From contig JAYWHT010000077.1 of assembly GCA_043777595.1 (NCBI GenBank), positions 45,623 to 109,622 on the forward strand: a stretch of DNA of 64,000 nucleotides. Direction: 5' to 3'. The position numbers and the translations under genes are program-made. How positions within the stretch are numbered: position 1 is the stretch's first letter; each line of letters opens with the position of its first letter. Positions 8,238-17,371 of the stretch are shown here, piece by piece. The notes under the pieces are model-generated. The model was not told the origin of the DNA. It ran no database searches and saw nothing but the letters and a program-made list of their open reading frames with translations. The stretch comes from JAYVJH01 sp043777595. Lineage in GTDB: Bacteria; Bacteroidota; Bacteroidia; Cytophagales; Spirosomataceae.

Positions 8238-9707
8238 ATGCTCACAGATTCAAAGTTTCTTTACGAAGCACTCACCTACGACGACGTTCTGCTCGTACCA
8301 GCCTACTCTGAGGTTCTACCAAGAGACACCCAAACCCAGACGCAACTCACTCGTAACATTAGGCTCAATGTACCGCTGCTGTCGGCAGCCATGGACACCG
8401 TTACCGAGTATCAATTGGCCATAGCGATGGCGCAAGAAGGTGGCATTGGTATTATTCACAAAAACATGAGTATCGCCGACCAAGCCGCACAAGTCCGCAA
8501 GGTCAAACGCTCGCAGTCGGGTATGATTGTAGATCCCATAACGCTACCTACCGATGCCACATTGGCCGATGCCCTCCGCATCATGGCTGAGTTTAAAATT
8601 GGTGGTATTCCTGTTGTTGATGGCGACAATGTTTTGGTTGGAATTGTAACCAATCGTGATTTGCGTTTTCAGAAACAGTTGGACAAAAAAGTGGTTGATA
8701 TAATGACCAAAGACAATCTGATAACGGCCAATGAGGGTATTGCTTTGAGCGATGCCGAGAGTATTTTGCAAGAATATAAAATCGAAAAACTACCCGTAGT
8801 CGATAAAAATCACCGATTGGTTGGCCTCGTTACCTACCGAGACATCATCAAGCGCAAAGACCACCCTAATGCCTGCAAAGACGAAATCGGGCGGTTGCGT
8901 GTGGGTGCAGCAGTAGGCGTAACGCCCGACCTGCTCGAACGCATCGCTGCTCTCGTCAAAGTTGGCGTGGACGTTGTGAGTATTGACACAGCTCATGGCC
9001 ACTCAAAAGGTGTCATCGAAGCCCTCGAAAATGTAAAAGCCCAATACCCCAACTTGGAGGTGATAGTTGGCAACGTAGCCACTGGCGAAGGTGCAAAAGC
9101 GCTGGCCGACGCGGGCGCAGATGCCATCAAAGTAGGCGTTGGGCCAGGTAGCATCTGCACCACTCGTATCATTGCGGGTATTGGCGTACCACAACTCTCG
9201 GCAGTTTATGAAGCATCAAAAGCCGTACTTGGCACTGGCGTACCGATTATTGCCGACGGGGGCATTAGGTATTCGGGTGATATTGTCAAGGCCATTGCCG
9301 CTGGTGCAAGTACAATTATGATAGGCTCGCTGTTGGCAGGAACAGACGAAGCCCCAGGCGAGGAAATATTGTACGAAGGTCGTCGCTTTAAGAGTTACCG
9401 AGGCATGGGGTCTGTTGAGGCCATGGAAGACGGCTCGAAAGACCGCTATTTTCAAGATGCCGAAGACGACATCAAAAAGCTCGTCCCCGAGGGCATAGTA
9501 GGCCGTGTGCCATACAAAGGCAAAGTATCAGGTATTATTTATCAACTCGTAGGCGGCCTCAAAGCTGGTATGGGTTATTGTGGTGCTGGCGATATTGAAG
9601 CCCTCAAAGCCGCTAAGTTTATCAGAATAACAACGGCAGGCTCACGTGAAAGCCACCCACACGACATTCAGATAGCAAGAGAAGCACCCAACTATACGGC
9701 CAAATAG
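8238..9707 (+). CDS. guaB: IMP dehydrogenase
   Basis: Converts IMP to XMP with NAD, the committed step of GMP synthesis. 489 residues, normal length. N-terminal barrel segment LTYDDVLLVPAYSEV, then paired CBS domains (about 95-205, including IGGIPVVDGDNVLVGIVTNRD and IEKLPVVDKNHRLVGLVTYRD), then the catalytic loop GPGSICTTR with Cys307 and the mobile flap YRGMGSVEAM near 389. Single gene with its own strong promoter; guaA is not in the window. Convergent with the methyltransferase at 9750. Confidence 0.97.
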   Translation: MLTDSKFLYEALTYDDVLLVPAYSEVLPRDTQTQTQLTRNIRLNVPLLSAAMDTVTEYQLAIAMAQEGGIGIIHKNMSIADQAAQVRKVKRSQSGMIVDPITLPTDATLADALRIMAEFKIGGIPVVDGDNVLVGIVTNRDLRFQKQLDKKVVDIMTKDNLITANEGIALSDAESILQEYKIEKLPVVDKNHRLVGLVTYRDIIKRKDHPNACKDEIGRLRVGAAVGVTPDLLERIAALVKVGVDVVSIDTAHGHSKGVIEALENVKAQYPNLEVIVGNVATGEGAKALADAGADAIKVGVGPGSICTTRIIAGIGVPQLSAVYEASKAVLGTGVPIIADGGIRYSGDIVKAIAAGASTIMIGSLLAGTDEAPGEEILYEGRRFKSYRGMGSVEAMEDGSKDRYFQDAEDDIKKLVPEGIVGRVPYKGKVSGIIYQLVGGLKAGMGYCGAGDIEALKAAKFIRITTAGSRESHPHDIQIAREAPNYTAK

Positions 9708-9718
9708 TTATTGAGTTG

Positions 9719-9761
9719 TTGAGTGATTGAGTGGGTGGACAGTCTGAACTTAATCACTCAA
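9719..9761. repeat. Inverted repeat between guaB and the methyltransferase
   Basis: TTGAGTGATT (9719-9728) pairs with AATCACTCAA (9752-9761). The right arm contains the last codons and the stop of the minus-strand methyltransferase. It may serve as a weak bidirectional end signal, though no clear T run follows. Confidence 0.4.
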
Positions 9762-11039
9762 TTCTCCAAAAACAAATGTACCCCCGCCTTGCCAGTTTAC
9801 TGACTTACTGATGCCTGTTGGGTCGCCACGGATTACGTTTTGTAGCCTGACAGTGCAGTCATTGTCTTTATAGTCAGTTTGTTCTATGCCAACGTACTGC
9901 CGCCCGAGCTTGTGTGCAACGGCGGCAGTTGTACCACTTCCCAAAAAAAAATCTAATACCAAGTCCTGCGGGTCGGTTGTCATTTCGATGATTCGTTTCA
10001 AGAGTTTTTCTGGTTTTTTGCCATTCGGAAACTTAATACCGCCCTCGGTAGCTGCTGTTGTACCAATGTCCACCCAGAGGTCTGAGGCCAGTACTCCAAA
10101 ATAGTTTTTGCCGTTTTCTGTTACAATTCGCTCACGCAGTGGCACAAGCGAGCCGCCATCATAGACCAAAACAGTTTGATTTTTGGTATTTATAAATTCT
10201 TCGACCACACCGTTAATCTTATTGGTCTCCGCAAAAATTTTGAACTTTGCACCCGCTTTTTTTATATTTTTTTCTAACGAATAAATAGCTGCTGCATTGG
10301 CCAAACAATATTTTTCGAGGTCAGAGTCATTAGTAAAATATTTAGTTAGATTTTTTACTTCAAACTGGTTATCTGTTTTTTTTACTTCGTATTTGTAATT
10401 AAAATTATAATTGGTTTTGGTATAAAAAGGCTTGAATCTAAACGAGGGCGATTTGGTATAAAACAAAATATGTTCTTTGACCTTAAACAACCGCTCACCC
10501 CGCTTGACGTTAATGGCATTGACACCACTTTCGGTACTTGACTTGATAACGATATTTTCTCTAAAACTCTGACGGCCAAATAGTTCATCGCACAATACTT
10601 TTAGATAAGCCTGCTCTGCGTCGTCGGTCTGAATAAAAATAGCACCGTTGTCAGCCAATAACTGCCAAGCGATTTCTAAACGATTTTTCATAAAACTCAA
10701 CCACGTAGCATGGCCAAAACTATCCTGATACTGAAAATCAGCGTTACCCGTGTTGTAGGGAGGGTCAATATAAATGAGTTTAACTTTACCTTTGAACTGT
10801 TCCAAAAGCGTATTCATCACCAGCAGATTATTGCCTCTTACTATCAGATTATCAGTCGGCAAATAGCTATCTGTCTCGCTTAGACCATCGGCATCAAATC
10901 GTTTCAGATTGGCAATTGTTCTGGTTTTGGATAAAATATCAGTCTGGTCAAGCGTCCATTTTCCATTTGAATCTTGTACCAAAATTTCATTTTTATTAGG
11001 CCAATCCAATACTATTTCTGTCTTTTCTGAAAACACCAT
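9750..11039 (-). CDS. Adenine-specific DNA methyltransferase, Mod-like, without restriction partner
   Basis: N6-adenine or N4-cytosine methyltransferase of the beta class: catalytic DPPY motif (92-95, YIDPPYNTGNADFQYQD) precedes the AdoMet-binding FLGSGT motif (365-370). The order and the N-terminal layout match type III Mod subunits and orphan relatives. At 429 residues it is short for type III Mod. The middle part (about 150-290), where target recognition is expected, is AT-rich and lysine/asparagine-rich compared with the flanks. No res or restriction endonuclease gene lies on either side: guaB and gpsA are the neighbours. It is probably an orphan modification enzyme, or the remains of a system. 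Confidence 0.85.
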   Translation of the reverse strand: MVFSEKTEIVLDWPNKNEILVQDSNGKWTLDQTDILSKTRTIANLKRFDADGLSETDSYLPTDNLIVRGNNLLVMNTLLEQFKGKVKLIYIDPPYNTGNADFQYQDSFGHATWLSFMKNRLEIAWQLLADNGAIFIQTDDAEQAYLKVLCDELFGRQSFRENIVIKSSTESGVNAINVKRGERLFKVKEHILFYTKSPSFRFKPFYTKTNYNFNYKYEVKKTDNQFEVKNLTKYFTNDSDLEKYCLANAAAIYSLEKNIKKAGAKFKIFAETNKINGVVEEFINTKNQTVLVYDGGSLVPLRERIVTENGKNYFGVLASDLWVDIGTTAATEGGIKFPNGKKPEKLLKRIIEMTTDPQDLVLDFFLGSGTTAAVAHKLGRQYVGIEQTDYKDNDCTVRLQNVIRGDPTGISKSVNWQGGGTFVFGELSD

Positions 11040-11075
11040 TTTTTAATTTTGATTATCTGCCAAAGTATACCGCTC

Positions 11076-12077
11076 TTATCCAGGGTCGGACTCTGCCCCT
11101 GTTTTGCTTCTGAGCAATCCTCTAAATACTTCTTTGACTGTTGCTCCTTGATTGACGACCCTAAAAACTTCGTGGGTGATGGGCATTTCGATATTGTATT
11201 TTTTGGCCAATTCTATTACTACACCACAAGTTTTGACACCCTCGGCCACCATCGACATTTCGGCGATAATATCTTGCAAACTACGCCCCATACCCAACTG
11301 TAAGCCCACATAACGGTTGCGGCTCAGTGGGCTGGTGCAGGTTGCAATCAAGTCGCCCATACCTGCCAAGCCCGAAAATGTCATTGGTTTACCACCCAAT
11401 GCCATACCCAACCGAGTAAGTTCGGCAAGTCCTCGAGTAATAATCGCTGCACGGGTGTTGTCGCCTGCACCTACGCCATCGCCCATGCCTACTGCAATAG
11501 CTATTACATTTTTGAGCGCACCTGCCAGCTCACACCCAACTACATCGTCGTTGGTATAAACTCTAAACAAACCCGTTCTAATAATTTTTTGTAATGCCTT
11601 GGCAATTCGTTCGTCCACCATCGCTAACACTGCCGCTGCTGCTTGCCCCTGCATTATTTCTTTGGCAAGGTTCGGGCCAGTGAGTACACCGACAGGCCGA
11701 TCTGGCAAGACCGACTCAATTACCTCCGTCATACGCATACACGTACCCTGCTCCAGACCTTTGGACAGACTTACGATAGGCACCCATGGCCTAATGTAGG
11801 GCTTTGCTTCTTCTAATACCGCCCGACTGCTCTGCGATGGCACACCCGTGATGACCACATCGGCATCTTGTAGCGTTTCTTTGAGCGACGTACTGGCTTT
11901 GAGATTTTCGCAGAGTGCAAAACCCGACAGATACTTTTCGTTGCGATGATACTTGTTTATATCCTCAACAGAGTTGGCATCTCTGGCCCACATGATGGTT
12001 GGGCTATTTTTTGAAATCAGTGAAGCAACCGTAGTACCCCACGACCCTCCACCTAATATTCCGACTTTTAATGACAT
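11076..12077 (-). CDS. gpsA: NAD(P)-dependent glycerol-3-phosphate dehydrogenase
   Basis: Makes sn-glycerol-3-phosphate from dihydroxyacetone phosphate for phospholipid synthesis. 333 residues. Rossmann motif GGGSWGT (9-15); conserved segments VPSQSSR, LSKGLEQGT, GPNLAKEI and the catalytic-lysine region CELAGALKNVIAIAVG are all present, as is the helical domain motif FSGLAGMGDLIATCTSPLSRNR. It starts 14 bases after the toxin-like gene at 12092, so it is probably transcribed with the toxin-antitoxin pair. Its product is the substrate of the large acyltransferase encoded at 14031-17351. Confidence 0.95.
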   Translation of the reverse strand: MSLKVGILGGGSWGTTVASLISKNSPTIMWARDANSVEDINKYHRNEKYLSGFALCENLKASTSLKETLQDADVVITGVPSQSSRAVLEEAKPYIRPWVPIVSLSKGLEQGTCMRMTEVIESVLPDRPVGVLTGPNLAKEIMQGQAAAAVLAMVDERIAKALQKIIRTGLFRVYTNDDVVGCELAGALKNVIAIAVGMGDGVGAGDNTRAAIITRGLAELTRLGMALGGKPMTFSGLAGMGDLIATCTSPLSRNRYVGLQLGMGRSLQDIIAEMSMVAEGVKTCGVVIELAKKYNIEMPITHEVFRVVNQGATVKEVFRGLLRSKTGAESDPG

Positions 12078-12091
12078 AATGATTGTAAACT

Positions 12092-12436
12092 TTAACCATT
12101 TGATTTATAAACTCTAATTAACTGATTGGCAAAAACCCCTTTATTATTAACGATTTCAATATGCAGACTATTAGCAAATGATTTAAAATCGGTACTTTCT
12201 GTACAAACCATAATGCCACAATGGTTCGGATTTATGCGATGAAGTTGTATAAAGTCTCTCCGATTGAGCGTGAGTAAAATTCTATTTTGCTCCACTGCAA
12301 ACTTTAAAACATCTTCGTCTGGAATACGCTGATTGGCATTACCAGCCTCCAAAGATGTTAGCACATCGTAACCGTAATCACGAAGTAGTTTGACAATAGG
12401 TAGCGGAAAGTTTTCATTGACGTAGAATTTTTCCAT
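12092..12436 (-). CDS. DUF5615 PIN-like toxin of a toxin-antitoxin pair
   Basis: 114 residues with the DUF5615 signature: YVNENFPLPIVKLLRDYGYDVLT, then IPDEDVLKFAVEQNRILLTLNRRDF. This is a PIN-like nuclease fold (VapC45/Mut7-C group). The first acidic position is Asn in NENFP rather than Asp, which to my knowledge is a common variant in the subgroup paired with DUF433. It starts eight bases after the stop of the DUF433 gene and ends 14 bases before gpsA. Activity as an RNase toxin is inferred from the family. Confidence 0.8.
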   Translation of the reverse strand: MEKFYVNENFPLPIVKLLRDYGYDVLTSLEAGNANQRIPDEDVLKFAVEQNRILLTLNRRDFIQLHRINPNHCGIMVCTESTDFKSFANSLHIEIVNNKGVFANQLIRVYKSNG

Positions 12437-12444
12437 AAAAACAA

Positions 12445-12780
12445 CTAAACATTAGTATTTTCTTGAATGTCTATATCAATTTCTTTTTTATTTGCTCTGT
12501 AATATACCCAAGCATTGTTCAAATCTTGTTGGCTTAATGTTGGATACGCATCAAGTAAAGCCCTATTGTTCATATTCGATTTTTTGAATGATACCAACGT
12601 CCAAACAGGAATACGAGTACGAATAATACAGGCACTGCCACCACACACACCTACTGTTTTTTCAATGCCTGGAAAAACTTGTCCCAAATCTTTTGAGATA
12701 AAACTTAGCAACCTGATTTTGTTGGCCACAGATAGCTTTGAAATTAAAGACTCAAATTGATGATAAGCTGATGTTGTCAT
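12445..12780 (-). CDS. DUF433 antitoxin
   Basis: 111 residues. The C-terminal half has the DUF433 helix-turn-helix signature: CIIRTRIPVWTLVSFK, then ALLDAYPTLSQQDLNNAWVYY. The N-terminal 50 residues form a helical segment found in longer members. DUF433 proteins are the antitoxins of DUF5615 toxins (VapB45-type) and probably repress their own operon. First gene of a minus-strand run DUF433, DUF5615, gpsA. No convincing promoter box was found upstream. Confidence 0.8.
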   Translation of the reverse strand: MTTSAYHQFESLISKLSVANKIRLLSFISKDLGQVFPGIEKTVGVCGGSACIIRTRIPVWTLVSFKKSNMNNRALLDAYPTLSQQDLNNAWVYYRANKKEIDIDIQENTNV

Positions 12781-12864
12781 GTTATGTGTTGAAATAAATT
12801 AGTTGCACGAATTTAAAGAAACATTTTCTAATATTTTTCGTTTCAAACATTTGCATCAACTGAT

Positions 12865-13161
12865 TCAATACGGAAAAAGTGTGGGGTTCGACAGTCTCAA
12901 GGCGTAGCATCTAAATTTATTTAAAGGGTTGTTAGTAATGGCACTGGCTAAGTACATTCGAGTCTCGGGCAAAAACCTGGCGTTCAGTGGTGTGCTTGAA
13001 ACTTTTTCGTCGCCATAAAAACGGCGACAGTTGCATATGTCCTCCACGTCGCCACGCTCAAATACATGTTCGATTACAAAGTTGGCTTTGGTTTGATAGT
13101 TAATATTTTCAAATACTACGTCCCAAAAAATTCTTTTATTGAGTGTTGGTTTGTCTTGCAT
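12865..13161 (-). CDS. Small DUF6922-like protein
   Basis: 98 residues. The first half (KRIFWDVVFENINYQTKANFVIEHVFERGDVEDICNCRRFYG) has the pattern of the DUF6922 family of Bacteroidota, whose members often precede AbiEii/AbiGii-type nucleotidyltransferase toxins and may act as their antitoxin. No such toxin gene is present here. The C-terminus (ITNNPLNKFRCYALR) keeps the family's late FRCY motif and then ends in an unrelated-looking tail. It could be a solitary remnant of a toxin-antitoxin module. Confidence 0.55.
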   Translation of the reverse strand: MQDKPTLNKRIFWDVVFENINYQTKANFVIEHVFERGDVEDICNCRRFYGDEKVSSTPLNARFLPETRMYLASAITNNPLNKFRCYALRLSNPTLFPY

Positions 13162-13271
13162 GGTTGATGATTAGGTTTGAAAATAAAAAAAGATTTTTTT
13201 GTAGATTTTGCATAAGTCCTGTCAGATACTACTATTCAATCACTTTCGCCCACCCCTTTTTCATAACCACT

Positions 13272-14015
13272 TTATTGCGGACTATTTATTTTTTGTGTCG
13301 TACTCTTGACAAATGATGTTACTACCGCAAACATAGCCCATAGTATGCCATTGATTAAAATCATTTTTGAGTCGGTTAATGAGTTTTTATAAAATACAAC
13401 GAAGGAAATATTTACAGAAAAATGAAACATGATAGAAACCAACAGATTATTGTTTGTCCTGTCTAATAGTCGTCTTAATATAACTGATGCCGATGTTGTA
13501 AAAAGTAAGAACCCCAATAAAAAAAGTATTCCGTTTTTATAATGTCCTATGTGCCATAGTCCCCACATTAGTCCTGTGATTATTGAGGATAGTTGTACCG
13601 AATATTTTTTTTCAAGATTTGGTTGTAAAAAACCCCTCCAACCAATTTCTTCACCAACGGCACCAATCAACATACCAACCGATGATATTGGCAGACTTTG
13701 AAGTAAGTTTTGAGTCACCGAAGTTTTTAGGCCAAGAATTTTACAAATATAAAATCCGATACTAAATACTAAAATAGGCAACACCAATGCGGTTAGAGTT
13801 TGAAGTAAGCTGCTTTTCTCCAACCTAAAATTCAAAAAAGTCTTTGAAGAAGCGTAAATTAAAACGGTGATTATAACAGCAATTGACGGTGCTAATTGAG
13901 GTAACGTAACAATGTCAAAGCTAATTACCATTTGCTGCTGCCCCACGGCAAGTAATATTGTAGCTACGAAAGTTAGAATGTAAAAAACAGTAAACTCCCA
14001 TTTTATTTTGTTCAT
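13272..14015 (-). CDS. CPBP-family intramembrane protease
   Basis: 247 residues with about eight hydrophobic segments. The catalytic motifs of the CAAX protease/bacteriocin-processing (Abi) family are present: EEIGWRG with E122, E123 and R127, followed by WGLWHIGHY with H155. Family members cleave prenylated or hydrophobic peptides in the membrane, or give immunity to bacteriocins; the substrate here is unknown. The start codon is 15 bases after the stop... of the plsB-HAD-plsC gene upstream on the same strand, so it is likely the last gene of that operon. Confidence 0.82.
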   Translation of the reverse strand: MNKIKWEFTVFYILTFVATILLAVGQQQMVISFDIVTLPQLAPSIAVIITVLIYASSKTFLNFRLEKSSLLQTLTALVLPILVFSIGFYICKILGLKTSVTQNLLQSLPISSVGMLIGAVGEEIGWRGFLQPNLEKKYSVQLSSIITGLMWGLWHIGHYKNGILFLLGFLLFTTSASVILRRLLDRTNNNLLVSIMFHFSVNISFVVFYKNSLTDSKMILINGILWAMFAVVTSFVKSTTQKINSPQ

Positions 14016-14030
14016 GATTGATTATTGATT

Positions 14031-17000
14031 TTAGTTCAACGCTACTTCTTCTTGCCCCAGTTCTTTCAAAAACAAATTTCTAACTTCGGAAATTTTACTG
14101 TCCAAGTTAGCTTTGTTCCAGTTGTGGGTATGAATAGGCGGCAACACAATCACCTCGACTAATGTGGGATTGAAGACGTTTTTGCCTCGTGGCATTACAT
14201 CGTGTGCATTTTTTAGTATAATTGGAATAACAGGCACACCGGCTCCCATTGCAATATGAAACGCCCCTTTTTTAAATTTGCCCAAAGTATAGTCATAGCT
14301 GCGAGTACCCTCTGGAAAAATAACAACCGATGTACCAGCTTTCAGGCTTTCGATGGCGGGTTTCATGGCTTCGATAGATTTTTCTTTGTCGGCGGCTCTA
14401 TCCAAAAATATCACTCCCGATGCTTGCATGATTTGACCAATGATAGGCATGTTTTGTAGCTCTTTTTTGGCCACGCCTCTAATACCCTTCCGCAATAACT
14501 TAACGACAATAAGCGCATCGGCGTTGGACTGGTGATTGAAAATAAAAACGGCTGGCCGGTCAGACCACAAATATTGTTCGCCTTTGATGGCCAACTTAAT
14601 ACCCGCAATAGCCGTACCCAAGTCGCCCAAGGACGTTACCATTGACTCTACACCTTCGGTAAACGACATTTTTTGAACACCGCTCAAAACACCTTTCAAA
14701 ATAGCAGGCACAAAGATACCACTCGCCAAACCTGTCCGTACTAAGTTTTCTAAACGAGAGGTATTGTCTTCGGTAAATCTCAAAACGGGCCAATCGTTCT
14801 GAAAAGCCAAAGCCGATAGTTTTGTGTCGGGGTTAATCGGTCGGGGATTTCCTACTATTTCTAACAACGGCAAATCTTCGGCAGAGTCTGTATAAAAATA
14901 GCTCTTGAACATATCCAAACTATGCTCTCGTGCCAACTCACGCCCTGCGTGGGCTTTGCCTTCGCCCCAGCAAGCTGGCTCGATGATTCGACCCGTAAAA
15001 ACACCGTCCTCTACCTCCATTCGGGTACATTTGACAATATCTACACCCAAGTCTCGTGCCACAGGCTCGACCTGATAGGGCGTAGCCGCCGACACAATGG
15101 CTACAGTATGACCCATCGATAGGTGCGCCGCCACCAATGCCCTCGACTCTGGAAATATAGCCTCAGCCAGTGTTTTCTGATAAACCTCTTCGCCTACTTC
15201 TATAAAAACTTCTTCTTTTACGCCCTGTACTCCTTTGGCAGAGGTGGCAGCCATGCTCGCAAAGTTGCCGCCGCCAGTGGCGTAGCTCATTACACCTGCA
15301 AACTGCCCAATTAACTCTTTGGACGTAAATTTGCCACTCATCAACCGCGTTTTGACAAAATCTTTGGCCGAAAAGCCACTAATGAGCGTTCTGTCCAAAT
15401 CAAAAAAGGCGCCAATGTGCGCCCCACGCTCGCCTGTTAATATTTCTTGTGTGATGCCTTCGGTCTTTGAGCCTGGTACAATTTCACGCTCAACTGGCAC
15501 AGTATTTAACTCAACTTGGCTGTGTTTTTCTAATGCAAATGCCTGCAAATGATTCGTTCTGACTGCAATGTCATCGGTTTGTTTATTAAATTGTACTATT
15601 ATTTCTTTCTTTGAGTCGGTACTACTCGGAATAAGTTTGAGATTGGCTACAAGACGAATACCGTTTTGCAAAAAAGGCTTTGACACTGCCTCAATGCGCT
15701 TTATTTGCCCCAACCAGTGCATCTCTTCACCCAAAAATAGGCAATAATCTGTAAATTTCTTTTCTTCAAACTCAACAGCCGAATCCCAAATCTGCAAACC
15801 ATATCCCACTACTTTGTAGGCTTCAATATAATTATTGAGAATGACGGGCGCAACCAAAATTCGTTGGTTTTTGAGTATCAGCGCAATATCCGACGATTGC
15901 TCAAAAAGAACAGACTGCCAGTCGGCAATCATAAAATTGAGTTCGGCTTCGATTTCGTCTGTAAACTTTTCTTTGGCCGAATAAAAAAATTCAAATTTAA
16001 AAAAATCTCTCAACGCCATTATTTCAGTCCAAAAAACTGTCTGACGGTTTCCAAGCGGCTCGCCCATACTTTTTAACAAAGCCAACTCAATAAAAGCCCG
16101 ATGATAAAGATGATGCACCGACATATTGGCATAGTAAGTGGCCTGTAAATATTTATCTCGATTGATGGTATATTTGGTATGTAAACTTTCGCCTTGTTGT
16201 AGCAACAAACCAGACTTGATAAGCAGATTCAGAGCTGCCTGTACACTTTCGCCAATGGCTGTGCCTCTATCTACAAGAGCGTCCAATTTGTGCCTTTCAA
16301 TAAGCTGCATCAAAGCCGATACATTGCTTTCTACGCCTCGCTTAGTGAGCGCAAACTTACTCAACAGCGCCATACAAACTAATGAGACAGTAGTGATGGG
16401 AGTAACTTCATTGATTTTATTGACCAAATCAAAAGCCAATCGAGACACTACGCCATCGTCCAAAATATTGTCTAAGTCGCCACTATGCTCACTTAGATTT
16501 AGAATTTGAGAAGAAGTTGATGTAGGTTTTAAATCTGTGCCAACCATATCGACGGTCTCGCCAATTCTGAGTGAAATCTTCCCCAAATCGCCCTTGCCCA
16601 TCTTACGCCAATAGTTAAGAAGCCATTTTAGGTTTTCAGGATTTTTTTTCTTGCCCCGTCCCTCTTCGGTCATATCGTCCACATCAGGAATGAGGTCATA
16701 AACAATCGACACAGGCACGTACTTTACCTGATTTTGTACATCTTGGTTGGCCTCCATCAGGTATTTCAAAATCCCCATCTGCGGCCATACCAACTTACCA
16801 GTACGTGAGCGTGTGCCTTCGATGGCCCACATAAAATTAGACTGTTTGTTGAGTAAATAAGCTATAAAGTGCCGCAGGCAAGCCTTATATACCAGATTGT
16901 CTTTGAACGAACGTCTGATGAAAATTGTACCATTTTTTCGGGCCAATTTACCCACCAAAAATAAATCAAGATTGATGCCCGCAAACAAAAACGGAATTGG

Positions 17001-17351
17001 CAGGCCATGCCGAGCCAGCACCAACGACAACACCAGCAGGTCAATGTACGACTTGTGAGTGAGTACAAACGCAACGGGATACTGCCGCATGAGTTTGGCC
17101 AACGCTTTGAGTTCTTGTGGATTGGTATCAACGGCTTTGTCGTAGCCTTGCCCTATCATGTACTGAAAAGCTTCAATAAAACCAATATTTGTTGTCGTAT
17201 CGTGTTCTGTAAATAGCTCACGCAAATACGACTCCGCTTCCAAATTGATCTGTGCTTGACTTAGGTTTTTTTGTACGGCAATGCGAGCCAGTTTTTTTTG
17301 AAAAGCAGCATCGTTGAGCATATTTTGTATTTCGGTTGGGTTTGTTTCCAT
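14031..17351 (-). CDS. Triple fusion: PlsB-like acyltransferase, HAD-IB phosphatase-like domain, PlsC-like acyltransferase
   Basis: 1106 residues, three enzyme domains. Domain 1 (about 60-300) is PlsB-like glycerol-3-phosphate acyltransferase: HKSYID (99-104), GTIFIRRSFKDN (141-152), EGTRSRTGK (178-186) and YVPVSIVYDLIP. Residues about 300-630 are helical and resemble the PlsB C-terminal region. Domain 2 (about 645-850) is a HAD-IB hydrolase: DLDRT (651-655), SAATPYQ, and TDSAEDLPLL. Domain 3 (about 900-1085) is PlsC-like: HQSNAD (940-945), FLDRAADK and FPEGTRS (1012-1018). Together they could turn glycerol-3-phosphate into lysophosphatidate and phosphatidate on one chain; the HAD role is open. 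The substrate-making gpsA lies about 2 kb downstream. Start ATG 17351 is 20 bases after the PIN toxin gene; a decayed copy of the first 68 bases lies at 19303-19370. Confidence 0.9.
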   Translation of the reverse strand: METNPTEIQNMLNDAAFQKKLARIAVQKNLSQAQINLEAESYLRELFTEHDTTTNIGFIEAFQYMIGQGYDKAVDTNPQELKALAKLMRQYPVAFVLTHKSYIDLLVLSLVLARHGLPIPFLFAGINLDLFLVGKLARKNGTIFIRRSFKDNLVYKACLRHFIAYLLNKQSNFMWAIEGTRSRTGKLVWPQMGILKYLMEANQDVQNQVKYVPVSIVYDLIPDVDDMTEEGRGKKKNPENLKWLLNYWRKMGKGDLGKISLRIGETVDMVGTDLKPTSTSSQILNLSEHSGDLDNILDDGVVSRLAFDLVNKINEVTPITTVSLVCMALLSKFALTKRGVESNVSALMQLIERHKLDALVDRGTAIGESVQAALNLLIKSGLLLQQGESLHTKYTINRDKYLQATYYANMSVHHLYHRAFIELALLKSMGEPLGNRQTVFWTEIMALRDFFKFEFFYSAKEKFTDEIEAELNFMIADWQSVLFEQSSDIALILKNQRILVAPVILNNYIEAYKVVGYGLQIWDSAVEFEEKKFTDYCLFLGEEMHWLGQIKRIEAVSKPFLQNGIRLVANLKLIPSSTDSKKEIIVQFNKQTDDIAVRTNHLQAFALEKHSQVELNTVPVEREIVPGSKTEGITQEILTGERGAHIGAFFDLDRTLISGFSAKDFVKTRLMSGKFTSKELIGQFAGVMSYATGGGNFASMAATSAKGVQGVKEEVFIEVGEEVYQKTLAEAIFPESRALVAAHLSMGHTVAIVSAATPYQVEPVARDLGVDIVKCTRMEVEDGVFTGRIIEPACWGEGKAHAGRELAREHSLDMFKSYFYTDSAEDLPLLEIVGNPRPINPDTKLSALAFQNDWPVLRFTEDNTSRLENLVRTGLASGIFVPAILKGVLSGVQKMSFTEGVESMVTSLGDLGTAIAGIKLAIKGEQYLWSDRPAVFIFNHQSNADALIVVKLLRKGIRGVAKKELQNMPIIGQIMQASGVIFLDRAADKEKSIEAMKPAIESLKAGTSVVIFPEGTRSYDYTLGKFKKGAFHIAMGAGVPVIPIILKNAHDVMPRGKNVFNPTLVEVIVLPPIHTHNWNKANLDSKISEVRNLFLKELGQEEVALN
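17284..17351 (-). repeat. Left copy of a 68-bp duplication (5' end of the fusion acyltransferase gene)
   Basis: The first 68 bases of the acyltransferase coding region recur at 19303-19370 with about 60 matching bases by eye. The match stops exactly at the ATG: sequence upstream of the two start codons is unrelated. The two copies bracket the PIN toxin, antitoxin and GIY-YIG genes. Confidence 0.85.
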
Positions 17352-17371
17352 TGGTAGTGGTTTTGTGGTAT

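Noticed and set aside
12092..12436. Loss of an active-site acid in the DUF5615 toxin (Asn in NENFP)
   Set aside because: To my knowledge the Asn form is common in the subgroup that pairs with DUF433, so it is not evidence of inactivation.
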